Under the pieces are notes generated by a model. The model had not been told where the DNA came from, did no database searches, and saw only the letters and a program-made list of their open reading frames with translations. A stretch of 64,000 bases of DNA from NCBI RefSeq assembly GCF_011601345.1, contig NZ_JAAORB010000003.1:158416-222415 (forward strand), in the 5' to 3' direction. This document shows positions 17,833-27,850 of the stretch, piece after piece (the stretch's first letter is position 1; every line of letters starts with the position of its first letter). The position numbers were made by a program, and so were the translations under genes. The stretch comes from Roseovarius gahaiensis. GTDB taxonomy: Bacteria; Pseudomonadota; Alphaproteobacteria; Rhodobacterales; Rhodobacteraceae.

Positions 17833-19287
17833 ATGGTTTCACGTGTGATCCCGGTTGACCCGTTCGACCTTGTCGTTTTCGGCGGCACGGGGGATCTGGC
17901 GCGACGCAAGATCCTTCCGGCATTGTTTCGGCGTTTTTGCGCCGGTCAGATGGGCGCCAATGCGCGCGTGATCGGCGCGGCCCGCGCGGATATGGACGAC
18001 GCGGGCTATCGCAGCTTTGTCTCGGATGCGATTGCCGAGTTTGACCCGGACGCCGCGCGCCACAAGGATCATCTGGACAGTTTTCTGGCCAATGTGAGCT
18101 ACGTCGTGCTGGACGCCAAAGGCGACGCCGGGTGGGACAAGCTGGCCGCAACGGTGCAAAAAGGTCGGGTGCATGCCTATTACTTTTCGGTTGGTCCGGG
18201 GCTGTTTGGCGATCTGGCACAGCGTCTGCATACCTATGGCATGGCCGATGCCAACAGTCGGATCGTGGTCGAGAAACCCTTTGGTCATGATTTGGCCAGT
18301 GCCCGAGATCTCAACCGTGTTTTGGCGCAGCATTTCGATGAACACCAAGTGTACCGGATCGACCACTACCTTGGCAAAGAAACCGTGCAAAACCTGATGG
18401 CAGTGCGGTTCGGCAATATGCTGTTCGAGCCGCTTTGGAACAGCCAATACGTGGATCACATTCAAATCACCGTGGCCGAAAGCGTGGGTGTCGGCGGGCG
18501 TGGTGATTACTATGATCGCGCCGGTGCCATGCGGGACATGATGCAAAATCACCTGATGCAGCTTTTGTGCCTGATCGCGATGGAACCCCCGGCCAAGTTC
18601 GATCCCGATGCGGTGCGCGATGAAAAGCTCAAGGTGATCCGGGCACTGGATCCGGTTGCGCCGGATAATGTGGTGCGCGGCCAATACGAGGCGGATGGCG
18701 ACGCGCCGGATTACCGCACGCAGGTTGAAACACCAGACAGCCGCACCGAAAGTTTCGTGGCCCTGAAGGCCCATATCAGCAACTGGCGTTGGGCCGGGAC
18801 GCCGTTTTATTTGCGGACGGGCAAGCGGTTGAAGGACCGGGCCAGTGAAATCGCGGTGGTCTTCAAAGAAGCCCCGCATTCGATTTTCGGGGCCGAGGCC
18901 GGACGCCATCGCAACATCCTGACGATTAAATTGCAGCCCAATGAAGGCATCGAATTGGGCGTCACCATCAAAGAGCCGGGACCGGGCGGGATGCGTCTGC
19001 TGGATGTGCCGCTGGATATGACCTTTGCCGAGGCGCTTGGAGAGGACGGCCCTGATTTTCCCGACGCCTACGAGCGTTTGATCATGGACGTGATCCGTGG
19101 GAATCAGACATTGTTCATGCGCGGGGATGAGGTTGAGGCCGCTTGGCAATGGGCGGATCCGGTCATTCAGGTCTGGGAGGAGGGCGGAGAGACGCCGATC
19201 CCGTATGCATCGGGCAGTGCAGGCCCCGATGACGCGCTGATGCTGATGCATCGCGATGGCCGCCGCTGGAGGGAGATCAAGGCATGA
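17833..19287 (+). CDS. zwf: Glucose-6-phosphate 1-dehydrogenase
   Basis: Oxidises glucose-6-phosphate to 6-phosphogluconolactone with NADP+ or NAD+, feeding the Entner-Doudoroff and oxidative pentose phosphate pathways. The 484-residue protein has the N-terminal nucleotide-binding loop GGTGDLARRK (residues 15-24), the active-site RIDHYLGKE near residue 175, and a G6PD C-terminal domain. The usual GASGDLA is GGTGDLA here, a tolerated variant. AGGAGG lies 7 bp before the ATG. It is the first gene of a plus-strand operon with pgl (4-bp overlap) and pgi (9-bp gap). Confidence 0.96.
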   Translation: MVSRVIPVDPFDLVVFGGTGDLARRKILPALFRRFCAGQMGANARVIGAARADMDDAGYRSFVSDAIAEFDPDAARHKDHLDSFLANVSYVVLDAKGDAGWDKLAATVQKGRVHAYYFSVGPGLFGDLAQRLHTYGMADANSRIVVEKPFGHDLASARDLNRVLAQHFDEHQVYRIDHYLGKETVQNLMAVRFGNMLFEPLWNSQYVDHIQITVAESVGVGGRGDYYDRAGAMRDMMQNHLMQLLCLIAMEPPAKFDPDAVRDEKLKVIRALDPVAPDNVVRGQYEADGDAPDYRTQVETPDSRTESFVALKAHISNWRWAGTPFYLRTGKRLKDRASEIAVVFKEAPHSIFGAEAGRHRNILTIKLQPNEGIELGVTIKEPGPGGMRLLDVPLDMTFAEALGEDGPDFPDAYERLIMDVIRGNQTLFMRGDEVEAAWQWADPVIQVWEEGGETPIPYASGSAGPDDALMLMHRDGRRWREIKA

Positions 19288-19955
19288 AATTTCTGGAGTA
19301 TGCTGACGAAGAGATGTTGGCCATTGATCTGGCCAATGTGCTGGCCGGACAGTTGAAATCGGCCCTCAATCATGAGGATCGCGTGTTGTTCGTGGTGCCC
19401 GGTGGCAGCAGCCCGGGCCCTGTGTTTGACACGCTGTGCGATGCCACGCTGGATTGGTCGCGGGTGGATGTCATGCTTAGCGATGAACGGTGGGTGCCCG
19501 AGGTGCATGTGCGCTCGAACACCCGGATGATCCGCGAGCGGCTGTTGGTCGGACGCGCGGCCGCGGCGCGCTTTTTGCCGCTTTATGCGAAGGCTGCGCA
19601 TCCCGATGATGTTCTGGCCGAGCTTGAGGCCAATATCGTGCCACGACTGCCGATATCAGTTTTGTTGCTTGGCATGGGGGCCGATATGCATACGGCGTCG
19701 CTGTTTCCAAAAGGCAACAACATTGAGATGGCGATGTCCGATGAGGCCCCGGTTCTGGTGTCGATGGAAACCCCGGATCAGCCCGACATTCGGGTAAGCC
19801 TTTCGGCGCATGTGTTGAACGATGCCATGGCCAAACACTTGCTGATTACCGGCAAGGCCAAGCGGGCCGCGCTTGACCGGGCGCAAAGCCACACCCGGCT
19901 TGAAGCCCCGATTTGCGCCGTGTTGGATGATATGGTGGTTCATTGGACTGCGTAA
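19284..19955 (+). CDS. pgl: 6-phosphogluconolactonase
   Basis: Hydrolyses 6-phosphogluconolactone to 6-phosphogluconate, directly following the zwf reaction. The 223-residue protein is of the NagB-like (devB) type, with VPGGSSPGPVF near residue 38, MLSDERWVPE near residue 62 and LLLGMGADMHTASLFP near residue 128. The length is typical. The start overlaps the zwf stop (ATGA), implying translational coupling and a fixed ratio with Zwf. Confidence 0.94.
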   Translation: MKFLEYADEEMLAIDLANVLAGQLKSALNHEDRVLFVVPGGSSPGPVFDTLCDATLDWSRVDVMLSDERWVPEVHVRSNTRMIRERLLVGRAAAARFLPLYAKAAHPDDVLAELEANIVPRLPISVLLLGMGADMHTASLFPKGNNIEMAMSDEAPVLVSMETPDQPDIRVSLSAHVLNDAMAKHLLITGKAKRAALDRAQSHTRLEAPICAVLDDMVVHWTA

Positions 19956-19964
19956 GAGGTAACG

Positions 19965-21572
19965 ATGTTTGAAAAGCTAAAGTCTATCGCCGCTGATTTG
20001 GCCGGGCGTGATATTGTTGACTTGTTCGCGCAGGATGCCACCCGCGCCGAAAAGTTTTCGGTCGGTTTTGATGATATGGTGCTGGATTACGCAAAGACCC
20101 GGATCACCGCCGATGTCCGCACCGCGTTGTTGGATCTGGCGCAATCTTGCGACGTGGCTGCCAAGCGGGACGCAATGTTCGCGGGGCAGGCCATCAATGA
20201 AACCGAGGATCGCGCGGTTCTGCACACCGCGTTGCGCAATCTGGACGGTGGGCCGGTGCTGGTCGAGGGCCAGGATGTGATGCCCGATGTCTTGCACACG
20301 CTCGCGTGGCTAGAGAGTTTTGCCGAAGACGTGCGCAGCGGGCGGTTCAAAGGGCAGGGCGGGGCGATCACCGATGTTGTGAATATCGGAATTGGCGGCT
20401 CACACCTAGGGCCAGAGATGGCTTGTTTGGGGCTGCGCCCCTATCATGACGGGCCGCGCTGTCATTTCGTGTCAAACGTGGATGGGGCGGATATCACCGA
20501 TACCTTGGCGGGGCTTGATCCGACGACGACCTTGGTCGTTGTCGCCTCGAAAACCTTTACCACGATCGAAACCATGACAAATGCCGAAACGGCACGAGCG
20601 TGGATGGCGGGCGAGGTCAGCGATCCGGCCGCGCAATTCGTGGCTGTGTCCACCGCACAGGACAAAACCGCCCAGTTTGGCATCCCGCCGGAGCGAGTGT
20701 TTGGTTTTGCCGATTGGGTTGGCGGGCGCTATTCGATCTGGGGGCCGATTGGCCTGCCTTTGATGATCGCCATCGGCGCGGATCAGTTTCGCGTATTTCT
20801 GGCCGGGGCCGAGGCGATGGACACGCATTTCCAACACACCCCTTTGGATCGCAACATGCCGGTCATGCTGGCGCTGGTCGGGCTGTGGCATCATCAGGTC
20901 TGCGGATACCCGACGCGCGCGGTGTTGCCCTATGATCAACGTCTGGCACGGCTGCCCGCCTATTTGCAGCAACTGGAAATGGAATCGAATGGCAAACGCG
21001 TTACGATGGGCGGGACCGCGCTGCACGGGGCGACCGGCCCCATCGTATGGGGAGAGCCGGGCACAAACGGCCAGCACGCGTTTTACCAATTGATTCACCA
21101 AGGCAGCCAGATCGTGCCGTGTGAATTCATGGTCGCGGCCAAGGGGCACGAGCCGCATCTGGCCCACCATCACCGCTTACTGGTGGCCAATTGCCTTGCC
21201 CAATCCGAGGCCCTTATGCGGGGCCGGTCCATGGACGAGGCGTTGGCGCTTATGCGCAAGGCCGGGTTTGAGGGCGACGAACTGCACCGTCAAGCCGCGC
21301 ATCGGGTGTTTCCGGGCAACCGCCCCTCGACCACATTGATCTACGATCACCTTAGCCCGCGCCGCTTGGGGCAGATCATTGCGCTCTATGAACATCGGGT
21401 CTTCGTCGAAGGGGCGATCCTTGGGATCAACTCCTTCGATCAATGGGGCGTGGAACTGGGCAAAGTTCTGGCCACCGAGTTGGAACCGATCCTGAGCGGC
21501 GACGCAGACGGCGCGGGCAAAGATGGCTCAACCCGCGCCTTGGTGGCCTATGCACGTCAGCATTTCGACTGA
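19965..21572 (+). CDS. pgi: Glucose-6-phosphate isomerase
   Basis: Interconverts glucose-6-phosphate and fructose-6-phosphate. The 535-residue protein has both family signatures: the [11 protein letters not shown] phosphate-binding region near residue 143 and the two C-terminal signatures [13 protein letters not shown] and [13 protein letters not shown] (about 448-495). It is the third gene of the zwf-pgl-pgi operon. Placing the isomerase with the first two oxidative steps fits organisms that cycle hexose phosphates through the Entner-Doudoroff pathway. edd and eda are not in the window. Confidence 0.96.
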   Translation: MFEKLKSIAADLAGRDIVDLFAQDATRAEKFSVGFDDMVLDYAKTRITADVRTALLDLAQSCDVAAKRDAMFAGQAINETEDRAVLHTALRNLDGGPVLVEGQDVMPDVLHTLAWLESFAEDVRSGRFKGQGGAITDVVNIGIGGSHLGPEMACLGLRPYHDGPRCHFVSNVDGADITDTLAGLDPTTTLVVVASKTFTTIETMTNAETARAWMAGEVSDPAAQFVAVSTAQDKTAQFGIPPERVFGFADWVGGRYSIWGPIGLPLMIAIGADQFRVFLAGAEAMDTHFQHTPLDRNMPVMLALVGLWHHQVCGYPTRAVLPYDQRLARLPAYLQQLEMESNGKRVTMGGTALHGATGPIVWGEPGTNGQHAFYQLIHQGSQIVPCEFMVAAKGHEPHLAHHHRLLVANCLAQSEALMRGRSMDEALALMRKAGFEGDELHRQAAHRVFPGNRPSTTLIYDHLSPRRLGQIIALYEHRVFVEGAILGINSFDQWGVELGKVLATELEPILSGDADGAGKDGSTRALVAYARQHFD

Positions 21573-21593
21573 CGATGTAGGTCGCCTTTCAGG

Positions 21594-21758
21594 TCAGCCC
21601 GCCGGCGGCACGCAGTCCAATTCCGCCGCATCCATATCCTGCACCGGATCGCCGGGCGCGCATTCTTCGCCGCTGACAGGGTAGGTGTTGTCATACTCGC
21701 ATCCCGCCAAGAACGCAGGGATCATCACAATGGCAAAAATTTTCAATAGGATATTCAT
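21594..21758 (-). CDS. Small lipoprotein, 54 aa
   Basis: A short gene missed by a 60-codon cut-off. It starts at ATG 21758 with AGGT about 6 bp upstream. The peptide has a lipoprotein signal ending in AFLAGC, so Cys20 is the predicted lipidated residue. A short acidic mature part of about 35 residues contains two further cysteines (C33 and C49), which could form a disulfide in the periplasm. No known family is recognised. It lies downstream of eno on the same strand and converges with pgi, whose stop is 22 bp away. Confidence 0.7.
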   Translation of the reverse strand: MNILLKIFAIVMIPAFLAGCEYDNTYPVSGEECAPGDPVQDMDAAELDCVPPAG

Positions 21759-21816
21759 GCTTACCTCGTATCGCTAAAGCCGGAATTGGCTGGTTGCGGG
21801 GTAAGCCTAGCAATCT

Positions 21817-21860
21817 CGCCCGCGCCTTGCGTTGACCGGCATCAAGGCGCGGGCGGTTTT
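21817..21860. terminator. Strong hairpin downstream of eno
   Basis: A 13-bp perfect inverted repeat (CGCCCGCGCCTTG with CAAGGCGCGGGCG) separated by 13 bases starts 8 bp after the eno stop. On the plus strand it is followed by GTTTTC; on the minus strand no T-run follows. It most likely ends or stabilises the eno transcript, and separates eno from the small lipoprotein gene. Confidence 0.6.
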
Positions 21861-21862
21861 CA

Positions 21863-23176
<1,314 letters not shown>

Positions 23177-23208
23177 TCAATTCTACCGCGGAATACAACT
23201 GGGCTTGG

Positions 23209-24099
23209 TCAGTTTGGGCCGGGTCTGCCGCGCGCCAGACGGCGGCGCAGGCGGCGTTCGCGCAGCAACGTGTAAAGCCCCGAAGAGATGATTATACTGG
23301 CCCCGATCAGGGTCAGGGCGTCGGGGCGTTCGTCAAACAAGGTGACAGCGATGATCAATGCAAAGATCAGGCGCGAATAGCGAAACGGCGTGACAAACGA
23401 CACCTCGCCCACCCGCATCGCGGCGACAATCGCATAATACCCGGCAACACCGAGGATCAGGGCAAGACCGATGTCGCGCCATTGTGTGGCGTCAGGGTTG
23501 ACCGCGCCGCCACTGATCCAGACCATGATCAACCCGGCGGGCACGATGGTAGCGAAGCCATAGCATGACAACTGCATTGACGTGACCGTGCGCGGCACCG
23601 CGCGCGTGGCCAGATCCCGCAGGGCCAAGCCAAAGACCGCCTGAACCGCAAACAGCGAGGCGGGCTCAAAACCCGCTAAACCGGGGCGGATCACCATCAA
23701 AACGCCGGCAAAGCCAACCAGAATGGCGCTCCAGCGGCGCCAGCCCACGTCTTCGCCCAGAAACAGCGCCGCGCCCAAGGTCACAGCCAGTGGCGTGGCC
23801 TGCAAAATGGCCGAGGCCGACGCCAGAGGCGTCAGCGCGATGGCCGTGACAAACCCCAAGGTGCCGATCAATTCGCCCAGATTGCGCAACATCACCGGGG
23901 TTGTGATCAAATCGCGTGAAAACAGCCGATGGCCGCGCCCGACTGCAATGGCGCCAAACATCACGGCCCCGCCTGCGCCCAGAAACACAAGGATCTGACC
24001 GACAGGCAAATCATAGGACAGCCGCTTGACGAACATGTCCTCAAGCGCAAAGCCGGCCATCGCCAGCACCATCAGCGCACTGCCGCGCAGGTTTTCCAT
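23209..24099 (-). CDS. EamA/DMT-family transporter
   Basis: A 296-residue inner-membrane protein with ten predicted helices in two EamA repeats (about 5-135 and 150-280) and a basic Arg-rich C-terminus (RERRLRRRLARGR). Members of the drug/metabolite transporter superfamily export or exchange small metabolites; the substrate cannot be told. ATG 24099 places the first helix at residue 7 and is preferred over the frame extending 21 codons upstream. It sits 80 bp downstream of the fur-like gene on the same strand. Confidence 0.83.
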   Translation of the reverse strand: MENLRGSALMVLAMAGFALEDMFVKRLSYDLPVGQILVFLGAGGAVMFGAIAVGRGHRLFSRDLITTPVMLRNLGELIGTLGFVTAIALTPLASASAILQATPLAVTLGAALFLGEDVGWRRWSAILVGFAGVLMVIRPGLAGFEPASLFAVQAVFGLALRDLATRAVPRTVTSMQLSCYGFATIVPAGLIMVWISGGAVNPDATQWRDIGLALILGVAGYYAIVAAMRVGEVSFVTPFRYSRLIFALIIAVTLFDERPDALTLIGASIIISSGLYTLLRERRLRRRLARGRPGPN

Positions 24100-24179
24100 T
24101 CTGTGGCCTCGGAGGGTCGTTCGCGTCCTGATCTGCCTATGCCTGTCTTGGTGGCTTTGCAAGCTGCGGCAGGGCCATG

Positions 24180-24590
24180 CTATTTCTTGATCGGCACGCC
24201 ATATAGTTCCAGCCTATGGCCTTTCAGCCGATAGCCCAGCTTTTCCGCGATCTTTTCCTGCAAGGCTTCGATCTCGGGGTCGACAAATTCGATCACCTCG
24301 CCGCTTTGCATGTCGATCAGGTGGTCGTGATGGTCGCGCTCGGCGTCTTCATAGCGGGCGCGCCCGTCGCCAAACTCAAGCTTGTCCAAAATGCCCGCTT
24401 CTTCGAACAGTTTGACGGTGCGATACACCGTGGCGATCGAAATGCGCGGATCAATGGCCGAGGCGCGGGCATATAGCTCCTCGACATCCGGGTGATCGTC
24501 CGAGGTCTCCAGCACCGATGCGATGGTGCGGCGCTGGTCTGTCATGCGCAGCCCCTTGGCCTCGCAACGCGATATGATGGTGTCGGACAT
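24180..24590 (-). CDS. Fur-family metalloregulator (Fur/Mur type)
   Basis: A 136-residue winged-helix metalloregulator. The DNA-binding half has LRMTDQRRTIASVLE and ISIATVYRTVKLFEE (recognition helix near residue 55). The dimerisation half has the metal-site HHDHLID motif (about residue 86) and ends in GYRLKGHRLELYGV. The CxxC that binds structural zinc in E. coli Fur is replaced (IDMQSG), as is usual in alphaproteobacterial Fur/Mur proteins that sense manganese or iron. It lacks the haem-regulatory features of Irr. Targets are not visible here. Confidence 0.87.
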   Translation of the reverse strand: MSDTIISRCEAKGLRMTDQRRTIASVLETSDDHPDVEELYARASAIDPRISIATVYRTVKLFEEAGILDKLEFGDGRARYEDAERDHHDHLIDMQSGEVIEFVDPEIEALQEKIAEKLGYRLKGHRLELYGVPIKK

Positions 24591-24913
24591 GCCGTTCCCC
24601 TGTCGTCTTTGTGGCGGTGGATAGCTTTTACGTCAAATTGAATCCAGCCGTTTCTAGTGCTGGTGCTTGACTTTGGGCTGGCAAAGGTGCATTCGCCATC
24701 CAACCGATGTTTCCTGCCGCGTGAGCAGCCGGGCGGCCCTTGGCCATACCCAACATGAAACATCGTGGAAAGTTCCCAAAATCACGCGTGGGTCCGAACC
24801 ATCATGGCGATGACTGGCAAGAGGCCGGGCATGGGCCTTGGTGTCACCACGAAATCCCGGCCCCTATCGGGCAGGGTGCGGCATGTGCATGTGCGATGCC
24901 CGAAAGGAAATGA
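24591..24913. other. Divergent intergenic region, fur / rhlE-like
   Basis: A 323-bp region between the divergently transcribed fur-type and helicase genes. No gene is supported. Short out-of-frame ATGs occur before the helicase start, and GC-rich inverted segments lie around 24815-24890. This would give the helicase mRNA a long 5' leader, a common feature of cold-inducible DEAD-box helicase genes. I cannot demonstrate a structured regulator by eye. Confidence 0.4.
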
Positions 24914-26179
24914 ATGAACCTGTTTCAGGAAATGGGCCTGCCCGGCCCGCTGGTCAAAAAACTGGCCGCCATGGGCATCACCGACCCCACCCCCATTCAG
25001 GAACGCGCGATCCCCTTCGCGTTGGATGGGCACGATGTCATGGGGCTGGCGCAGACCGGCACCGGCAAAACCGCGGCCTTTGGCCTGCCGCTTTTGACCA
25101 AGCTGATGGAAGAGCCGGGCAAGCCCGAGCCGAAAGCCGTGCGCAGCCTGATCCTTGCGCCCACCCGCGAATTGGCTGGCCAAATCCGCGACACGCTTGT
25201 GCCGCTGGTCAAAGACTCGCCGATCAAGGTCGGGCTGGTTGTGGGCGGCGCGTCGATCAATCCGCAGATCAAGCGTTTGGAACGTGGCACCGATATTTTG
25301 GTCGCCACCCCCGGACGCCTGCTGGACCTGTTGGATCGTCGCGCGCTGACACTGAGCGCGACGCGCTTTCTGGTGCTGGACGAGGCCGATCAGATGCTTG
25401 ATCTGGGCTTTATCCACGCGCTGCGCAAAATCTCGGGGCTGTTGCCTGCCGAGCGTCAGACCATGCTGTTTTCGGCCACCATGCCCAAGCAGATGGAAGA
25501 AATCGCCGGCAGCTATCTGACCCACCCCAAGCGGGTTCAGGTTAACCCGCCGGGCAAGGCCGCAGACAAGATTACGCAATCGGTGCATTTTATCGCGAAA
25601 TCCGAAAAGCCCGATTTGCTGATCGAATTGCTGAAGGGCCACCGCGAGGAATTGGCGCTGGTCTTTGGCCGCACCAAGCACGGGTCGGACAAGCTGGCCA
25701 AGCGTTTGCAGGCCGCAGGGTTCGAGGTGGCTGCGATCCACGGCAACAAAAGCCAAGGACAGCGCGAACGCGCCCTGAAAGCATTCCGCGCGGGCGAAGT
25801 GCAGGTCTTGGTTGCCACCGATGTGGCCGCGCGCGGGCTGGATATTCCGGACGTCAAGCACGTCTACAACTACGAGCTGCCCAATGTCGCCGAAAACTAT
25901 GTGCACCGGATTGGCCGGACTGCGCGGGCCGGGCGTGACGGGGCAGCCATTGCCTTTTGCGCTCCGGATGAAATGGGCGAGCTGAAGGACATCCAGAAAG
26001 CCATGGGGATCACGATCCCTGTCGCGTCTGGCCGTCCGTGGGCCGATTTGCCTGACCCCAAGGCCAAACCGAAGGGCCGTGGCGGCCCGCGTCGCGGAAA
26101 TGGTGGTGGCGGACAGCCCGGCAAACCACAAGGCGGAGCACGCCGTCGCAGAGGCGGACAGGCCCGGCAAGCGGCCTGA
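24914..26179 (+). CDS. DEAD-box RNA helicase, RhlE-like
   Basis: An ATP-dependent RNA helicase of 421 residues. The motifs are in order: Q-motif DPTPIQERAIPF (about 23-34), motif I AQTGTGKT (about 46), PTRELAGQI (about 83), DEADQML (about 155), SAT (about 188), and HRIGRTARAGR (about 330). The C-terminal 40 residues are an Arg/Gly-rich tail typical of RhlE proteins that contact RNA. It probably works in ribosome assembly or RNA turnover. AGGAAATGA places the ribosome binding site directly before the ATG. A GC-rich hairpin follows the stop. Confidence 0.92.
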   Translation: MNLFQEMGLPGPLVKKLAAMGITDPTPIQERAIPFALDGHDVMGLAQTGTGKTAAFGLPLLTKLMEEPGKPEPKAVRSLILAPTRELAGQIRDTLVPLVKDSPIKVGLVVGGASINPQIKRLERGTDILVATPGRLLDLLDRRALTLSATRFLVLDEADQMLDLGFIHALRKISGLLPAERQTMLFSATMPKQMEEIAGSYLTHPKRVQVNPPGKAADKITQSVHFIAKSEKPDLLIELLKGHREELALVFGRTKHGSDKLAKRLQAAGFEVAAIHGNKSQGQRERALKAFRAGEVQVLVATDVAARGLDIPDVKHVYNYELPNVAENYVHRIGRTARAGRDGAAIAFCAPDEMGELKDIQKAMGITIPVASGRPWADLPDPKAKPKGRGGPRRGNGGGGQPGKPQGGARRRRGGQARQAA

Positions 26180-26193
26180 TACCTTTCCAACAT

Positions 26194-26217
26194 GGCCTGC
26201 CCCCAAGGGGGCGGGCC
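26194..26217 (+). terminator. Putative hairpin terminator after the helicase gene
   Basis: An 11-bp stem (GGCCTGCCCCC with GGGGGCGGGCC, one mismatch) around an AA loop begins 14 bp after the helicase stop. The U-run is poor (TTG), so it may act as an RNA 3'-end stabiliser or a factor-assisted terminator. Confidence 0.5.
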
Positions 26218-26296
26218 TTGCAGTACATGTTTTAAATGATCCTCAAGGGCGCGGAGCGCAATGACCGCTCTCGGGGCATTTGATCAAGACGTTCCA

Positions 26297-26460
26297 GCGC
26301 GGATTCAAGGCCGAAGGCCGCCGCGCATCGCCGGGCCGCCCCCCGGCACGGCGATTTGGCAAAGCTGGGTGCCGCACTCAAAGGTTTTGCGGATTTGGCT
26401 GGGATAAAGTGCCATTGAGCACGCTTTGGATCGCCGCGCCGCGGCCCGCCGACGCGCGTC
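26297..26460. repeat. Intergenic element with inverted terminal arms, copy 2
   Basis: The second copy of the element at 4441-4605, of almost identical length. Shared blocks are the left arm with GCATCGCCGGGCCGCC and GGCGATT, the central CTGGGATAAAGTGCCAT, and the right arm GATCGCC-CCGCGGCCCG. The right arm is an imperfect reverse complement of the left. It lies between the helicase terminator and the stop of the EEP nuclease gene, 12 bp from that stop. The spacer between blocks has diverged. The small outer hairpin is GGCC-GAA-GGCC. No coding potential is shared with copy 1. Confidence 0.75.
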
Positions 26461-26471
26461 TGTTGCAATTT

Positions 26472-27170
26472 TCATTTCAGCGTCACGTCAGCCCATACCG
26501 GCAGGTGATCCGAGGCGATATGCGCCGGTTGCCGCGTATGCACCCCCGTTTGCTGCGCCAATAGGTCGGGGCTCAGCGCGATGCGGTCCAAAGGGGCCAC
26601 AGGCCGCAGCGCGGGAAAAGACGGGCGGGCCGGCAAAAACTGCAGGTGTTTGATCGCCGCATCCAAGGCCAGCCCCTTGCCCCATTCGTTGAAATCCCCG
26701 GCAAAGACCGTTGGCAGCATGGGCAAGTCCTGCAAGGCCCGGCAGACCGCGGCCACTTGCAGCAAACGATAGCGCCGAACCAAGCCAAGATGCAGCCCCA
26801 CCACGCGCAACGGGCCAATCGGTGTTTGCAAATCAGCCCGGACCGCGCCGCGCGGCTCAAGCCCCGGCAAGTCGATATGCGCGGTTGTCGAAGAGGTAAT
26901 ATCGCCGCGGATCAGCATTGCATTGCCATGCCAACCCAAGGATCCGCCGGGCGCCCCGAAGGGCAGAATGGTCCAGCCGTCTTCTTCGATCATGTCGTGG
27001 GGCAGGGCGGCAGGCCGTGGCGGCAGGCGCTTGTCGGCCTCTTGCAAGACGGCGATATCAGCCCCAAGTGCATTAAGGACATTCAGGCTGCGGTCGGGCC
27101 TGCGGCGCAAGTCCAGACCGACGCATTTTTGCAGGTTATAGGTTGCAATTCTTAGCCCGGATGCCTTCAT
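26472..27170 (-). CDS. Endonuclease/exonuclease/phosphatase-family protein
   Basis: A 232-residue protein of the EEP superfamily, which includes DNase I, ExoIII and sphingomyelinases. Key positions are present: the N-terminal ATYNLQK (Asn, about residue 11), LQEADKR (metal-binding Glu, about 43), GLHLGL (about 128), AGDFNEWG (Asp/Asn, about 158) and ASDHLPVW (C-terminal Asp-His, about 222). All catalytic positions appear intact. The substrate, nucleic acid or phospho-ester, is not predictable. No export signal is seen when ATG 27170 is used; the frame extends 18 codons upstream with MFGKHRV. It is divergent from the membrane-protein gene 39 bp away. Confidence 0.85.
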   Translation of the reverse strand: MKASGLRIATYNLQKCVGLDLRRRPDRSLNVLNALGADIAVLQEADKRLPPRPAALPHDMIEEDGWTILPFGAPGGSLGWHGNAMLIRGDITSSTTAHIDLPGLEPRGAVRADLQTPIGPLRVVGLHLGLVRRYRLLQVAAVCRALQDLPMLPTVFAGDFNEWGKGLALDAAIKHLQFLPARPSFPALRPVAPLDRIALSPDLLAQQTGVHTRQPAHIASDHLPVWADVTLK

Positions 27171-27209
27171 GACCCCCAATAAAGGCAATAATAGCGAGGT
27201 TGTCACCCG

Positions 27210-27845
27210 GTGTTTTCCGAACAAACATGGCTGGCGCGGCTGATTTGGCTATCCTTGTTCGCGGTGGCGCTGTGGGCTTTGTTGGAATGGCAGTTAGAGC
27301 TGGCATTCGTGGCCTTGGGGACGCTGGCGGTGTTTGTCGTGCCGGTTCTTGCCGCGAAATGGGCCGATGTCCAAGTGCCGCCCAGTTTTATCGCGGCTGT
27401 GGTGTTTTTCGTCGCCGCAACTTTGTTTCTGGGCGAAGTCTTTGATTTTTATGAACGGTTCTGGTGGTGGGATATCGCCATGCATGCCAGTTCGGCGGTG
27501 GGTTTTGGCCTTGTCGGGTTTGTGCTGGTCTTCATTATGTTCCAAGGGGATCGGTTTGCCGCCCCGCCCATAGCAATGGCGTTTTTCGCATTTTGCTTTG
27601 CCATGACCATCGGCGCCGTCTGGGAAATTTTCGAGTTTGGCATGGACCAAATATTTGGCATGAATATGCAAAAAACCGGCCTTGACGACACGATGGGCGA
27701 TTTGATTGTCAACACATTGGGGGCCGTCATTGGCGCGGCATCCGGGTTTGCCTACCTGAAGGGGCAAGCGCGTGGCGGTGTCCAGCAAATGATCGACGAA
27801 TTCGTCAAGCGCAATCCAAGGCTGTTCAAACGCTGGCGCAAATAA
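27210..27845 (+). CDS. Membrane protein, DUF2238/YjdF-like
   Basis: A 211-residue integral membrane protein with about five or six hydrophobic helices between residues 8 and 185. The motifs WEIFEFGMDQIFG and DDTMGDLIVNTLGAVIG (about 137-175) match the DUF2238/YjdF family, whose function is unknown. The C-terminus is cytoplasmic-looking and basic (KRNPRLFKRWRK). The start is GTG at 27210; no in-frame ATG precedes the first helix. It converges with selO, whose stop is 5 bp away. Confidence 0.72.
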   Translation: MFSEQTWLARLIWLSLFAVALWALLEWQLELAFVALGTLAVFVVPVLAAKWADVQVPPSFIAAVVFFVAATLFLGEVFDFYERFWWWDIAMHASSAVGFGLVGFVLVFIMFQGDRFAAPPIAMAFFAFCFAMTIGAVWEIFEFGMDQIFGMNMQKTGLDDTMGDLIVNTLGAVIGAASGFAYLKGQARGGVQQMIDEFVKRNPRLFKRWRK

Positions 27846-27850
27846 ATCTG

